From the NCBI GenBank assembly GCA_009777155.1, contig WRMK01000005.1, positions 1 to 34,557 of the forward strand: a stretch of 34,557 nucleotides of DNA. Direction: 5' to 3'. Shown here piece by piece: positions 17,025-25,521 of this stretch; positions within the stretch are counted from its first letter, which is position 1; the number at the start of each line of letters is the position of its first letter. Made by a program: the position numbers and the translations under genes. The notes under the pieces were generated by a model. The model made no database searches and was not told the DNA's origin. It was given only the letters and a program-made list of their open reading frames with translations. This stretch comes from Oscillospiraceae bacterium. GTDB lineage: Bacteria; Bacillota; Clostridia; Oscillospirales; Ruminococcaceae.

Positions 17025-17643
17025 AAATATGCGTATATTTTTCATGAAAAAAGACCGCGCAAAGTACATCTCCCACCTCGATTTGCAACGCACAATGCAA
17101 CGCGCGTTGAAGCGCGCAAAGCTCCCTGTGTGGGAGACTGAGGGCTTCAATCCGCACATCTACTTGACATTTGCACTGCCACTTTCGCTCGGAATTGAGA
17201 GCGTCTCTGAGTCGTTTGATGTCAAGTTAATTGCAGACATTTCGCCGCAAGAAATATGCACAAAACTCGGAGCATCGTTAAGTCAAGACTTGCAGGTAAT
17301 TAAAGCCGCAGAGCCGATTCACAAGCCCGTTGAAATACAAAAAGCGCGTTACGAAATCTTATTAAGTGACAGTGAAAAATTTAATGAATATTTAGAGCAA
17401 GATGAGATAATTATAACCAAAAAGACCAAAAAAGGACAAGCGCAACTTGACATAAAACCATTGATTGAATTAGAGGAACTTGAAAAAAATAAAATTATTC
17501 TGCGCTTGCCTGCGGGGAGCGGCGTGAACCTCAATCCGTTGCAGGTTTTAAGCGGGTTTGAAGCCTTTACGGGTGCGGAATTGCAGACGTGTTCAATCAT
17601 ACGCACAGGAATTTTTTGTGCGAATGGCGAAATTTTTACTTGA
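17017..17643 (+). CDS. DUF2344 (TIGR03936) radical-SAM partner protein
   Basis: About 208 residues. It starts MRIFFMKKDRAKYISHLDLQ, the hallmark of the family, followed by ALKRAKLPVWETEGFNPH and FALPLSLGIES. Two starts are plausible: TTG at 17017, with GGGAGG 8 bases upstream, or ATG at 17029. I use the first because of its ribosome site; it overlaps the radical SAM gene by 8 bases. In some genomes this domain is fused to the C-terminus of the radical SAM protein, so the two probably act together. The molecular activity is unknown. The next gene has its own promoter, so this pair forms the end of a transcription unit. Confidence 0.87.
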   Translation: MSKNMRIFFMKKDRAKYISHLDLQRTMQRALKRAKLPVWETEGFNPHIYLTFALPLSLGIESVSESFDVKLIADISPQEICTKLGASLSQDLQVIKAAEPIHKPVEIQKARYEILLSDSEKFNEYLEQDEIIITKKTKKGQAQLDIKPLIELEELEKNKIILRLPAGSGVNLNPLQVLSGFEAFTGAELQTCSIIRTGIFCANGEIFT

Positions 17644-17668
17644 CAAATCGAAAAATCTATGGTAGAAT
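17640..17668 (+). promoter_or_regulatory. Promoter of the cupin-ilvN-ilvC unit
   Basis: TTGACA (17640-17645), a 17-base spacer and TAGAAT (17663-17668): one mismatch from consensus. It overlaps the stop of the DUF2344 gene and lies 30 bases before the cupin ATG, which has GAGGTGG as ribosome site. The leader is too short for a T-box or riboswitch. Confidence 0.85.
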
Positions 17669-17698
17669 ATACTTAAAGAAAATTTTTGAGGTGGAAAA

Positions 17699-18214
17699 AT
17701 GCAAGAATTAATCATATCTAATGTGAAAAGTGCCGAGTTTGCGACCGCAAATCTTAACGAGTTTTTTGAACCCGCAAAGGCACACAAACGCTCTTTTGAG
17801 TATCAAAAAAGTGCGGTTGCCAACCCATTTACAACCGGCGCGGGCAAGCTCTGTGTCTGCTTTTACACACTCCAACCGGGGAAGGCGAACTACCCGTATC
17901 ATTATCACTTGGGCAGCGAGGAAGTTTTCTACATTATTAGCGGTAGCGGTACTCTGAAAACGCCCGACGGTGAGAAAATCGTTTCGGAGGGCGACGTAAT
18001 TGTCATGCCCGCGAATCAAAATGGCGCGCATATGTTGATTAATACTTCAAATGCGCCGCTCGTTTATCTCGATGTTGACACTGTGGATTTATCCGCTCCG
18101 GAAGCGGCTGTATACCCCGATTCGGGGAAAATTATGACTTGGAAACATGGCAAAAATGAAATCAGAAAAGTGTTCAAATTAAGTGATGAAGTGAATTATC
18201 TTGAGGGGGAATAA
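17699..18214 (+). CDS. Cupin-domain protein
   Basis: A 171-residue soluble protein with one cupin_2 barrel at about 55-125. The first motif is visible as YPYHYHLGSEEVFYIISGSG (two histidines and a glutamate as metal ligands) and the second as EGDVIVMPANQNGAHMLIN, where the usual motif-2 histidine is kept in GAH. The C-terminal 45 residues (from DTVDLSAPEAAVYPDSGK) match a common cupin subgroup that binds small sugar-like or acid ligands. It is the first gene after a strong promoter and lies 6 bases before ilvN, so it is probably cotranscribed with the branched-chain amino acid genes. The ligand and function are unknown. Confidence 0.85.
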   Translation: MQELIISNVKSAEFATANLNEFFEPAKAHKRSFEYQKSAVANPFTTGAGKLCVCFYTLQPGKANYPYHYHLGSEEVFYIISGSGTLKTPDGEKIVSEGDVIVMPANQNGAHMLINTSNAPLVYLDVDTVDLSAPEAAVYPDSGKIMTWKHGKNEIRKVFKLSDEVNYLEGE

Positions 18215-18220
18215 AAAATT

Positions 18221-18706
18221 ATGAAGCACACAATTTCTATTTTAGTTGAAAATAATGCTGGCGTTTTGGCCCGTATTTCAGGGCTTTTCGCGAGGCGCGG
18301 GTACAATATTCACAGCCTCGCGGTCGGTGTTACCGACGATGAAAAAATCTCGCGAATGACGATTGTTGCTGAGGGTTCGGAGTATACTTTGGACCAAATT
18401 GAGAAGCAACTTAACAAATTAATTGACGTTATTAAAGTGCGCTCGCTCCCCGCGGACAAGCTTTTGGCGCGTGAATTAATGTTAGTAAAAGTCAACTGCA
18501 CAAACATGCAACGCCCCGAATTAATTGCAATTGCAGAACTCAGCGGTGCGAAAATTTCCGACGTTTCTTTGGACACAATGACACTTGAATTGTCTGCAAA
18601 CGACGCTAAAATCACGGTTTTCGAGGAGTTGCTCAAGCCGTACGGAATCAAAGAAACAGTGCGAACCGGGGTTGTGGCACTGCAAAAAGGTGCGGGGGCG
18701 TTGTAA
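18221..18706 (+). CDS. ilvN: Acetolactate synthase small (regulatory) subunit
   Basis: The regulatory subunit of acetohydroxyacid synthase, which confers valine feedback on the catalytic subunit. At 161 residues it has the normal small-subunit length. The N-terminal ACT domain is clear: SILVENNAGVLARISGLFAR, RGYNIHSLAVGVT, SRMTIVAEG, then LNKLIDVIKV. The C-terminal domain reads ARELMLVKVNC and ends TGVVALQKG. The catalytic subunit ilvB, usually directly upstream, is not here; a cupin gene takes its place. ilvC follows 51 bases downstream. Some genomes call this subunit ilvH; only the symbol differs. Confidence 0.94.
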   Translation: MKHTISILVENNAGVLARISGLFARRGYNIHSLAVGVTDDEKISRMTIVAEGSEYTLDQIEKQLNKLIDVIKVRSLPADKLLARELMLVKVNCTNMQRPELIAIAELSGAKISDVSLDTMTLELSANDAKITVFEELLKPYGIKETVRTGVVALQKGAGAL

Positions 18707-18718
18707 TAAAAAATGTAA

Positions 18719-19747
<1,029 letters not shown>

Positions 19748-19749
19748 AT

Positions 19750-20472
19750 ATGTTTGTTAGTAAATGTAAAGTAGGCTTTTCAAGCCTTGATGCAGACGGC
19801 AAAATTCGGCTTTCCGCGCTGTTTGATTTTATACAAGACAACACCGATTTTCATTTTCACGAGATGACATATTTGTGGGATTATTTCATGAATGAAAAGG
19901 TGGGAATGTTCGTAGTTTCGCGGCAACTTGACATTGTCAAGTTGCCCGAATACGGCGAAGAACTTACCATAAAAACCTTCACCCACGAGTGCAAAAACAC
20001 TTATGGCGGCAGGAATAATCTCATCTACAGCGAGGCCGGCGAGCTTTGTGTTAAAGCCAATTCCGTTGGTGCGTTCGTGGATTTGAAAACTTCACGCCCC
20101 TTAAAAATTCCTGCGGAAATACTCGCGCAAATTCCAATCGAGCCGAAAATTGACATGGAATATTTGCCGCGAAAAATTAAAATTGACAACGAAAAAACCC
20201 CGGAATTTTGCGGTACATTTCAAATTAGAAATTATCACATCGACGCGAATCGTCACGTCAACAACGCGAGATTTATTGATATTGCACAGGAGTTTTTGCC
20301 GCAATTAAATCCGACAAATTGCGAAATAAAACAGGTGCGAATCGAGTACAAAACGCCCGCGTCTCTCGGCGATATTGTTCGCGCCGAGAGGTGTGTCGGC
20401 GAGGGGAAAATTGCGGTTAGGCTTTTCAATGAGGGCGTGACTTATGCGGTCGCGGAGTTTTGTTTGGCGTGA
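19750..20472 (+). CDS. Acyl-ACP thioesterase (FatA-like hotdog fold)
   Basis: About 240 residues with two hotdog folds, expected to hydrolyse acyl-ACP and release free fatty acids. Family features are the N-terminal half with LDADGKIRLSALFDFIQD and VVSRQLDIVKLPEYGEELTI, and in the second half the catalytic segment YHIDANRHVNNARFIDIA, with the conserved D-x-N-x-H-V-N-N pattern. The ATG at 19750 lies two bases after the ilvC stop; an in-phase ATG at 19735 inside ilvC is also possible, and neither has a strong ribosome site. Coupling to ilvC might link it to branched-chain acyl chains, but that is only a suggestion. Confidence 0.88.
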   Translation: MFVSKCKVGFSSLDADGKIRLSALFDFIQDNTDFHFHEMTYLWDYFMNEKVGMFVVSRQLDIVKLPEYGEELTIKTFTHECKNTYGGRNNLIYSEAGELCVKANSVGAFVDLKTSRPLKIPAEILAQIPIEPKIDMEYLPRKIKIDNEKTPEFCGTFQIRNYHIDANRHVNNARFIDIAQEFLPQLNPTNCEIKQVRIEYKTPASLGDIVRAERCVGEGKIAVRLFNEGVTYAVAEFCLA

Positions 20473-20534
20473 GATTTGGGCGTGTGACACTGTTGCTTGT
20501 TGTAGATGTTTTGGATAGTTTTTTGTAATGTTGG

Positions 20535-20649
20535 GTTAAAATTTTTCGCAGTTCTGTGTTAAAATTTTTCGCGATGTTGTGTTAAAATTTTTCGCAGTTC
20601 TGTGTTAAATTTTTTTGCAATACTGTGTTAAAATTTTCCGCAATGTACA
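20535..20649 (+). repeat. 23-bp tandem array (five units)
   Basis: Five direct units begin at 20535, 20558, 20581, 20604 and 20627, each starting GTTAAAATTTTTCGC with small changes. The units abut with no spacers, so this is not CRISPR. The last unit is the left half of the hairpin at 20632-20666, so the array looks like repeated copying of that half-site. It lies between the thioesterase stop and the tRNA-Leu promoter. Confidence 0.85.
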
Positions 20650-20666
20650 AAGCATTGCGGAAAATT
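20632..20666. repeat. Dispersed hairpin, copy 1
   Basis: AATTTTCCGCAATG (20632-20645) and CATTGCGGAAAATT (20653-20666) are exact 14-base inverted copies with a 7-base loop. A copy about 46 bases long with a few changes is at 34106-34152. It could end transcription of the thioesterase unit, although the run of T is on the wrong side for a standard + strand terminator. A second weak stem (AATCGGA 20684-20690 with TCCGATT 20705-20711, then T7) is a better terminator candidate. Confidence 0.7.
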
Positions 20667-20735
20667 CGCTCAAAATCTGCACAAATCGGATAGTGTCAAC
20701 GCGCTCCGATTCGTCGAATTTTTTTCAAAAAGATG

Positions 20736-20764
20736 TTGACAAGCCGTTATTTTTGTGGTATAAT
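20736..20764 (+). promoter_or_regulatory. Promoter of tRNA-Leu
   Basis: Perfect TTGACA (20736-20741), a 17-base spacer and perfect TATAAT (20759-20764), 37 bases before the tRNA 5' end. This is the strongest promoter in the window, as expected for a tRNA gene. Confidence 0.92.
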
Positions 20765-20801
20765 GGTTTGTGTCGGTATTTTTAGCGGATATTGGCGCCA
20801 T

Positions 20802-20885
20802 GCCGCCGTGGTGGAATCGGCAGACACAAGGGACTTAAAATCCCTCGGTAGCAATACCGTGACGGTTCAAGTCCGTCCGGCGGCA
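20802..20885 (+). tRNA. tRNA-Leu (anticodon UAA)
   Basis: An 84-base class II tRNA with a long variable arm. The acceptor stem pairs GCCGCCG (20802-20808) with CGGCGGC (20878-20884), with discriminator A at 20885. The anticodon stem AGGGA/TCCCT encloses the loop CTTAAAA, giving anticodon TAA. The T arm GACGG-TTCAAGT-CCGTC is perfect. CCA is not encoded. The decayed integrase gene lies on its 3' side, the usual arrangement for elements integrated at tRNA 3' ends, but I found no second copy of the tRNA end to mark the far junction. Confidence 0.96.
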
Positions 20886-20896
20886 GGATAGAAACA

Positions 20897-20935
20897 ATCA
20901 GGGTTTGCGAGATTTCGCAGACCCTGATGTTTTTA
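20897..20935 (+). terminator. Intrinsic terminator after tRNA-Leu
   Basis: ATCAGGGT pairs with ACCCTGAT, with an inner TGCGA/TCGCA stem and GATT loop, followed by GTTTTTAGTTTTT. It lies 11 bases after the tRNA and has all the parts of a rho-independent terminator. Confidence 0.9.
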
Positions 20936-21033
20936 GTTTTTGGAGTGGAATTTGTTTTTTTGGGGAACTTTTGAGGAACTCGCGGGGTAAATTATTTGCG
21001 GATAGGCTCTGCGAAACCTTATCCGCTCTTGAT

Positions 21034-22042
21034 TTAGCTTTTGATGTTTGTTGATAGAGTTAGGACGTTTTCGAGAATGTCAGCCGCCGCTTCGTCTGCC
21101 GATTTAATCTGATGTGTGTAGATATTTCCTGTAACCGAAACATTGCTGTGCCCTAATCTTGAGCTAACGATTTTGATATTTATCCCGCCCGCTATCATTA
21201 TAGAAGCGTTGGAGTGACGAAGACCTTTCAAAGGGATTTGCGGAAGATTTTTTCGTTTTAGGAAATCCTTGAACCAACTTGAAAGGGTGTCGGGGAACAT
21301 TGGTTCACCCCTGTCTTTAGTGAATAATCAACCGCTTTTATGCCAATATGTGCCACATTCTTCTGCGCGGTTGTCCTGCTAAGCTTTGTAGTCGGCGAGT
21401 TGTTGCATTAATCCGGCGGACACTTTGATTGCTCGGTTGCTTGATTTAGTTTTTGTTGTGTCTTCAAAAACTCCTTTTTCGGCAGTGTAGAGAGATGATT
21501 TTGTGATGTGAATAAGATTTCGTTTGAAATCTATATCATCCCACGACAATCCGAGCAATTCTCATCTTATCATTCCACCGAATAACAACATCTGTATCTT
21601 CACTTGATATTGCAAAGGCTCATCTTCAAGGGCTTTGAGTAACTCGGCGGCTTGAATTTCGTCAAGATATTTTGCTTCTACCTGTTCCATTTTGGGAGGC
21701 TTGACACGTTCACAGGGGTTTGCAAATAATATCTGCCATTGTACAGCGGTTGAGAACAGCGAGGATAAAATGCGATGATATTGCAAAACTGTTGTGCCGC
21801 TTAATTTTGTTAAATCTCGTCTGTCGCGACGGCCGCCATCTGATAAAGTTTTATAAAATTCTGTCAAATGATGAGGTTTTATATCACACATCTTCATGTG
21901 ACCAAAAGTTTCAACAATACGTTTCAATTTTAACTTGTAGCCGCATAGAGTTGTGGGGCGTAGGTGCATTTCGGCATAGTCTTTCAGCCATTTTTCTGTA
22001 TACTCGGCAAATTTTATGGTTTCATTTTTCGATGTTTGCCAT
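21034..22042 (-). pseudogene. Tyrosine recombinase (integrase), decayed
   Basis: Remains of a phage/ICE-type site-specific recombinase. The start, read from ATG 22042-22040 with a GAGGTG ribosome site, is MANIEK. A one-base slip in an A-run then shifts the frame into the core-binding domain (EKWLKDYAEMHLRPTTL...). The catalytic domain follows: GMIR-stop-ELLGLSWDDID, a second stop after LADYKA, a third after YWHKSG, then LFTKDRGEPMFPDT, LKGLRHSNASIMI with the Arg and His, RLGHSNVSVT and the tyrosine in NIYTH. So there are three in-frame stops (TGA, TAG, TGA) plus a frameshift. The catalytic R-H-H-Y residues of the C-terminal block survive. It points to an element once integrated beside tRNA-Leu. 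It also lacks the N-terminal arm-binding domain of Tn916-type integrases. Confidence 0.9.
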
Positions 22043-22180
22043 TTGGTTCACCTCTTTTCAAATAATATTATAGATTTTACGGTACACTCCTATTAAAGAA
22101 ATTAAAGCGTATTTTTTATACTTGTCAATAGGAAACGCCTACGATTTTGAATATTTTTGAAAATAATAACGCTGTTTTTA

Positions 22181-22570
22181 TTACGAAAAATGCTGAATTA
22201 TTCTAAAGAGCAAATTCATCAAAACCGCCGCAGGAGCGGCGTAGTACATCAAGTCACGCAGGCTGTTAATACTGCACAATTTGTCACAGAAAACTTTGAT
22301 TTCGCTAACTGCTTCCTCGGCTTTTTTGGTAGCTTGATTTAATTTTGCACTCGCCTTGTCAATTTTCTGTTCCAACTTGAAACCCTTTTCGCCAATGTGC
22401 TTTTCGCACTCGGCAAAAACCTCTTGTTGCCTTTGTTGAAGCACATAATAGGTCTTGTCATAAACCCTTTCAATATCATCTTGCACCCTTGCTTCGTACC
22501 TTTTTTGGAGGTTCAATGTCCCTAACTGTTGCTCGCTCAACTGCTTCAATCGGCTTTCTGTATCGCTCAT
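22181..22570 (-). CDS. Coiled-coil protein with C-terminal membrane helix, element cargo
   Basis: An open frame of about 129 residues, from MSDTESRLKQLSEQQ, made mostly of charged heptad-like sequence (residues about 5-105, rich in E, K, Q) and ending in a hydrophobic segment (MYYAAPAAVLMNLLFRII). It lies just after the relaxase fragment and its frame runs on from the relaxase remnant without a stop, so it may now be read as a fusion or be a remnant itself. There is no ribosome site before the chosen ATG. Similar small coiled-coil membrane proteins are common next to mobilisation genes, but I do not recognise a family. Confidence 0.5.
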   Translation of the reverse strand: MSDTESRLKQLSEQQLGTLNLQKRYEARVQDDIERVYDKTYYVLQQRQQEVFAECEKHIGEKGFKLEQKIDKASAKLNQATKKAEEAVSEIKVFCDKLCSINSLRDLMYYAAPAAVLMNLLFRIIQHFS

Positions 22571-22588
22571 AAAATATGTCAAAATTCG

Positions 22589-23085
22589 GCACCGTTTACC
22601 GATATAACTTGACATTTCGTGCAGGTCTTTTTGGTTTCACTGATAGGATTTTCCGGTGTCAATGTTACAGTTGCTTATAAGAAAATAGCGTGTATATGCG
22701 CGATGTCGGTGCAGACCGCAAATAAAACTTCATGGCCTTTCGAGTGTATAAAATGCTCCGCAAATTCTTTAGCAATTTCAAAAGCAAGTCTATAATTTAA
22801 CTTACAATTATCATCGGGGTGAAACGAAATTGACATCTTGTGCGTGAGTATATCCTTTTCTTTCAATCTTGAATAGCTTTTACCGTTCAGCTTACGAGTA
22901 ACAAGGATATTATTTGCAAAATTATCACGACTGCAACCGAGTGCGGTATACAGTTCGGGTGTTGTTTTCACAACCCCGTCCCTGATTTGATCCGGTTTTT
23001 TGCCGAGCATATACTTTTCTGCCGACTTCAACTGCCCGACCGATTTGCAATGCGTGTAGGCGACATTTACATTTCTGAAAGCCAT
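22589..23085 (-). pseudogene. MobA-type relaxase, truncated and frameshifted
   Basis: The N-terminal part of a mobilisation relaxase, which would nick DNA at oriT. It opens MAFRNVNVAYTHCKSVGQLK, continues through LTHKMSISFHPDD and EFAEHFI, and reaches the histidine motif. Relatives have HTDTAHIHAHFL; here it reads CTDIAHIHAIFL followed by a stop, so two of the three to four metal-binding histidines are lost. A later frame carries KDLHEMSSYIGKRC, another relaxase segment, after which the homology ends. The ATG overlaps the mobC stop (TGATG), the normal coupling in mobilisable elements. The gene is non-functional. Confidence 0.85.
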
Positions 23086-23284
23086 CAGCTCGCTTCCTCT
23101 GAAATTTTTGCGTTGAGTAGCGGCTTGTCAAGAAAATCTTTAATTGACAACATCACGCTGTTATATTTCTCTCGCATATTCCATATTTCCCGCTCTGATT
23201 CAGGCAATCTGCCGCTGTTGGCAAGTGCGGCGCGATTTGATTCAAGTTTACACCGATTTTGCGGAGTTCTTTATAAATAAATTT

Positions 23285-24034
23285 GGCTCTCGACAAGATT
23301 AGAGAGGATTATCCCTAAAATCTTTCAATAAAAATTGATATAAATCATGCCCGCGATTATTAAATCGAAACTCGGTTTCTTTGAGATAAAAAACAAATTT
23401 GTCTTTCGGAATTCCCTTAAATTTAACAAGCTGATGTTTCGCATAACCCCAAAAACTTTCGATGCCGTTAACGTGTCGCCCATCGCCTTTTGAAGACTCA
23501 TTTTCGCCATGAAAAACGCGAAAATGTTTTTTAAAACCGAGGTCAACCAAACCGTTGTAGCCACGCCAACCATCGGTGTGAATCGCACTTTCAATGTTGT
23601 CACGACCCCTGATAATCGCTGATAGAGTCGCACTTTTCACGTCCGGGACAATTTCCGTGTAAACTTTTCAGTCTCTTTTATAAATCCCAAAAACTATTGT
23701 TTTTGACCCAGCGCCTCGACCTCGTTTTCCGTGAACACGGCGAGGTCCGAAATAACTTTCATCGGCCTCAAATTCTTCTTTTTCAGGCTCAATAGGAGAA
23801 GAATTTATGCTTATTTCAAAAATTCTGTTTCTTATTTTTGCAAAAATAATATTGATAGAATTACGGCTGATGTGAGTTATTTTTGCGACTTGTGTTGCCG
23901 TTAAATCAAGCAAAAACAAGCGTAATATCTCTCTGAATTTCGCCTCTGAAATTTTTGAACGGTAAATATACTTGTTTTTCATAGTCTTGACCTCGATTAG
24001 AGTATATCATGTTTTTCTAATCTTGTCGAGACCC
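23285..24034 (-). mobile_element. IS1595-family insertion sequence, 750 bp
   Basis: The terminal inverted repeats read GGCTCTCGACAAGATTAGA at 23285 and GGGTCTCGACAAGATTAGA (complement) ending at 24034, 18 of 19 identical. Flanks are ATAAATTT (23277-23284) and GTAAATTT (24035-24042), an 8-bp target duplication with one change. The size and 8-bp duplication match the small IS1016-like group of the IS1595 family. It sits inside mobC. Confidence 0.92.
23299..23982 (-). pseudogene. IS1595-family transposase with one stop codon
   Basis: A DDE-type transposase of about 227 residues if read through. The N-terminal helix-turn-helix part shows LLDLTATQVAKITHISRNSI. The catalytic core has EADESYFGPRRVHGKRGRG (first Asp), IHTDGWRGYNGL (second Asp) and VNGIESFWGYAKHQL (Asn/Glu motif). 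After VFGIYKRD a TGA replaces the usual glycine codon (probably GGA), and the same frame continues KVYTEIVPD with no other defect. One nonsense change therefore separates it from an intact enzyme. The ends of the element are still well matched, so inactivation looks recent. Confidence 0.9.
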
Positions 24035-24259
24035 GTAAATTTTAGTTTTTCACCAAAACTGTACATCTTTATAACAGAATTACTCAGCAATTTAACAAAG
24101 CAATCTGTCTTGGAAAGTCCGCTTGCGCCTTGCTTTTTGAGCCACAGCGTGTATTCTTCATCTGAAAGAAGAATGGAAAATGAGTGTTTGCGTTTACGAT
24201 TTGACATAAAATAATTCCTCCTGATTCTAATATTTTTTGTATGGGGGGTTCAAAGGGTG

Positions 24260-24362
24260 TAGTAAATTCAGTTGAAAAAAGCACAAAATAAATCGGCGCA
24301 AAAACTATTGCTTATGCGGTTTTGTGCCGAGATATTTTAGTGGTTCTCAACTGAATTTACTA
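24260..24362 (+). repeat. ~100-bp palindromic repeat, copy 2
   Basis: Ends TAGTAAATTCAGTTGA (24260-24275) and its exact complement (24347-24362). The central part holds GGCGCAAAA, the TTATGCGG loop motif and TTTTGTGCC, as in copy 1. Outside the ends, GTTCAAA on the left and TTTGAAC on the right extend the palindrome. It is separated from copy 3 by only 23 bases. Confidence 0.85.
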
Positions 24363-24385
24363 TGCGACCTTTTGAACGGGTTTTA

Positions 24386-24487
24386 TAGTAAATTAACTTA
24401 ATAAAAACACAAAACAAATCGGCGCAAAAGCCTTACTGTATGGGTTTTGTGGCGAGAGGTTTTGGTGTTTTTTAAGTTAATTTACTA
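24386..24487 (+). repeat. ~100-bp palindromic repeat, copy 3
   Basis: Ends TAGTAAATTAACTTAA and its exact complement (24472-24487); two more bases pair on each side. The centre again shows GGCGCAAAAGCC and GGGTTTTGTGGC. Compared with copy 2 the terminal stem differs at several positions, but each change is matched on the opposite arm. The surrounding gap 24208-24669 holds these two repeats, a GTTTTCT/AGAAAAC stem at about 24508-24530 and the next hairpin, and no gene. Confidence 0.85.
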
Positions 24488-24586
24488 TAGGGCAATCAAT
24501 TCTAATTTTGTTTTCTGATATTATTAGAAAACAAAGACACCGCGAATGCGGTGAAAAGCAGGGGTCTCGGGGACGGCAGTCCATGA

Positions 24587-24620
24587 GCAGGTAGTAAGTG
24601 TTTCGACACTTACTACCTGC
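24587..24620. repeat. Perfect 15-bp hairpin with TTCG loop
   Basis: GCAGGTAGTAAGTGT and ACACTTACTACCTGC flank a TTCG tetraloop with no mismatch. No T-run follows on either strand, so it is not a standard terminator. It lies 50 bases from the IS1-type transposase remnant and could mark one end of that element or an old recombination site. Confidence 0.75.
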
Positions 24621-24669
24621 CTATCACTTTTACAGCGCAATTTTGTTGGGCTGTGGCAAAACGCATTAA

Positions 24670-25262
24670 CTACAAAAAATCCAACACCGAAAACGGCAAT
24701 TCGCGCGATTTTATGTCGCGGTTTCGCCTAAATTTCATTTTCGCTTCGCAAAATTTGTTATAAGCATCAACAAAAACTTCGATTACCGCTCGCAAAGTTT
24801 CAATTTTTCGAGCAAAACAGCGACTTCGACGAGCGAGCAAAAGGATATATAGTAAATCGGCGTTCACACTTTCCACGGTAAAAATGTTGCTTTTATCGCG
24901 AATATTGCGAACGTATTTTCCGGGATAAATCACATCAACACACCCACTCCAACCATCGGTGCAGTAAATTGCAGCCGGCAGAGTTTCAGATGTTTTTTTA
25001 ATCCAATTATACACATTTGCCTTGCTTATGCCCAAGGTCTTTCCCACGCCGATTCCACTTGCACCCGCATAATAAATTTTCAAAGCCAACGCCCGCGTTT
25101 CCTCATCGTAAGCGTTTTTCTTCGGCTCTTCGGCTCAAAAGTATACGATTTTTTGCAGTGGCGACAAAGCATAGTTTGTGTCCTTGACCTGTTTTTACCA
25201 TTTCTCATTTGAGCATCCGGTACATTGCATGACGGACTATCTTTCTTTGTTTTGTTTTCCAT
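24670..25262 (-). pseudogene. IS1-family transposase, internally deleted
   Basis: Two overlapping frames as in IS1. The first (25262 down) is an InsA-like zinc-finger start with NRSRTQTMLCRHCKKSYTFE. The second, in the -1 frame, has the helix-turn-helix GVGKTLGISKANVYNWIKK, then IYCTDGWSGCVDV (catalytic Asp), VNADLLYILLLARRSRCFAR and ETLRAVIEVFVDAYNKF. The frames meet at an A5C run (AGA AAA ACG), which fits the programmed -1 slip known for IS1. The block that should lie between WIKK and the second Asp, containing the first catalytic Asp (D-E-x-W), is missing, so the enzyme is dead. I could not identify convincing terminal repeats. Confidence 0.8.
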
Positions 25263-25396
25263 GTTCTTATTATAGCATATTAGATGCTGGTTGTCCGCAT
25301 CTATTGAAATTTCTTCAAAAAGATTTTAAAGTATGAAGAATCGCTTTAGCATCATCTTCGTTGCCTGCGCAATTGTCAATTTGATGCTTACATAAA

Positions 25397-25447
25397 GAGC
25401 AAATCCCCAATATGAGGATTTGCTCCGGATAGAAGAACACGTCTTCT
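25397..25447. repeat. Two consecutive hairpins
   Basis: GAGCAAATCC (25397-25406) pairs with GGATTTGCTC (25416-25425), and AGAAGA (25431-25436) pairs with TCTTCT (25442-25447). The region 25263-25521 has no credible gene; a short stem TAGATGC/GCATCTA lies at 25281-25303. Confidence 0.5.
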
Positions 25448-25521
25448 TATAATTTTTATACACATTGCAGGACGGGTATATTTTGTTCGGATAGTTTTTC
25501 GTAATCATGCATCCTTTTATA

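Larger units (their letters stand above)
23085..24207 (-). pseudogene. mobC: MobC-type mobilisation protein, split by an insertion sequence
   Basis: The 5' part (24207 to 24043) reads MSNRKRKHSFSILLSDEEY... to FGEKLKF. The 3' part resumes left of the insertion sequence. Removing 23285-24034 and one target copy joins the two in frame as EKLKFIYKELRKIGVNLNQIA, the diagnostic motif of MobC relaxosome proteins. Just after NQIA a one-base shift moves the rest (LANSGRLPESEREIWNMREK... to the stop) into another frame. MobC helps the relaxase bind oriT. The gene is dead twice over: insertion plus frameshift. The stop overlaps the relaxase start. Confidence 0.88.

Noticed and set aside
20535-20649. 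CRISPR array
   Set aside because: The 23-base units abut directly with no spacers, and no cas genes are present.
21300-21562. Reassignment of TGA to an amino acid, because TGA interrupts both the integrase and the insertion-sequence transposase at glycine positions
   Set aside because: rseP, ispG, hisD, hisA and others end properly at TGA, and the integrase also has a TAG and a frameshift. These are decayed genes, not recoding.
22124-22138. Shared block TCAATAGGAAACG with the hairpin at 33651-33712
   Set aside because: Only 13 bases match; several such matches are expected by chance in 34 kb, and flanks do not align.
25326-25508. A 60-codon frame on the minus strand
   Set aside because: It covers two hairpins, has no ribosome site and no family likeness.
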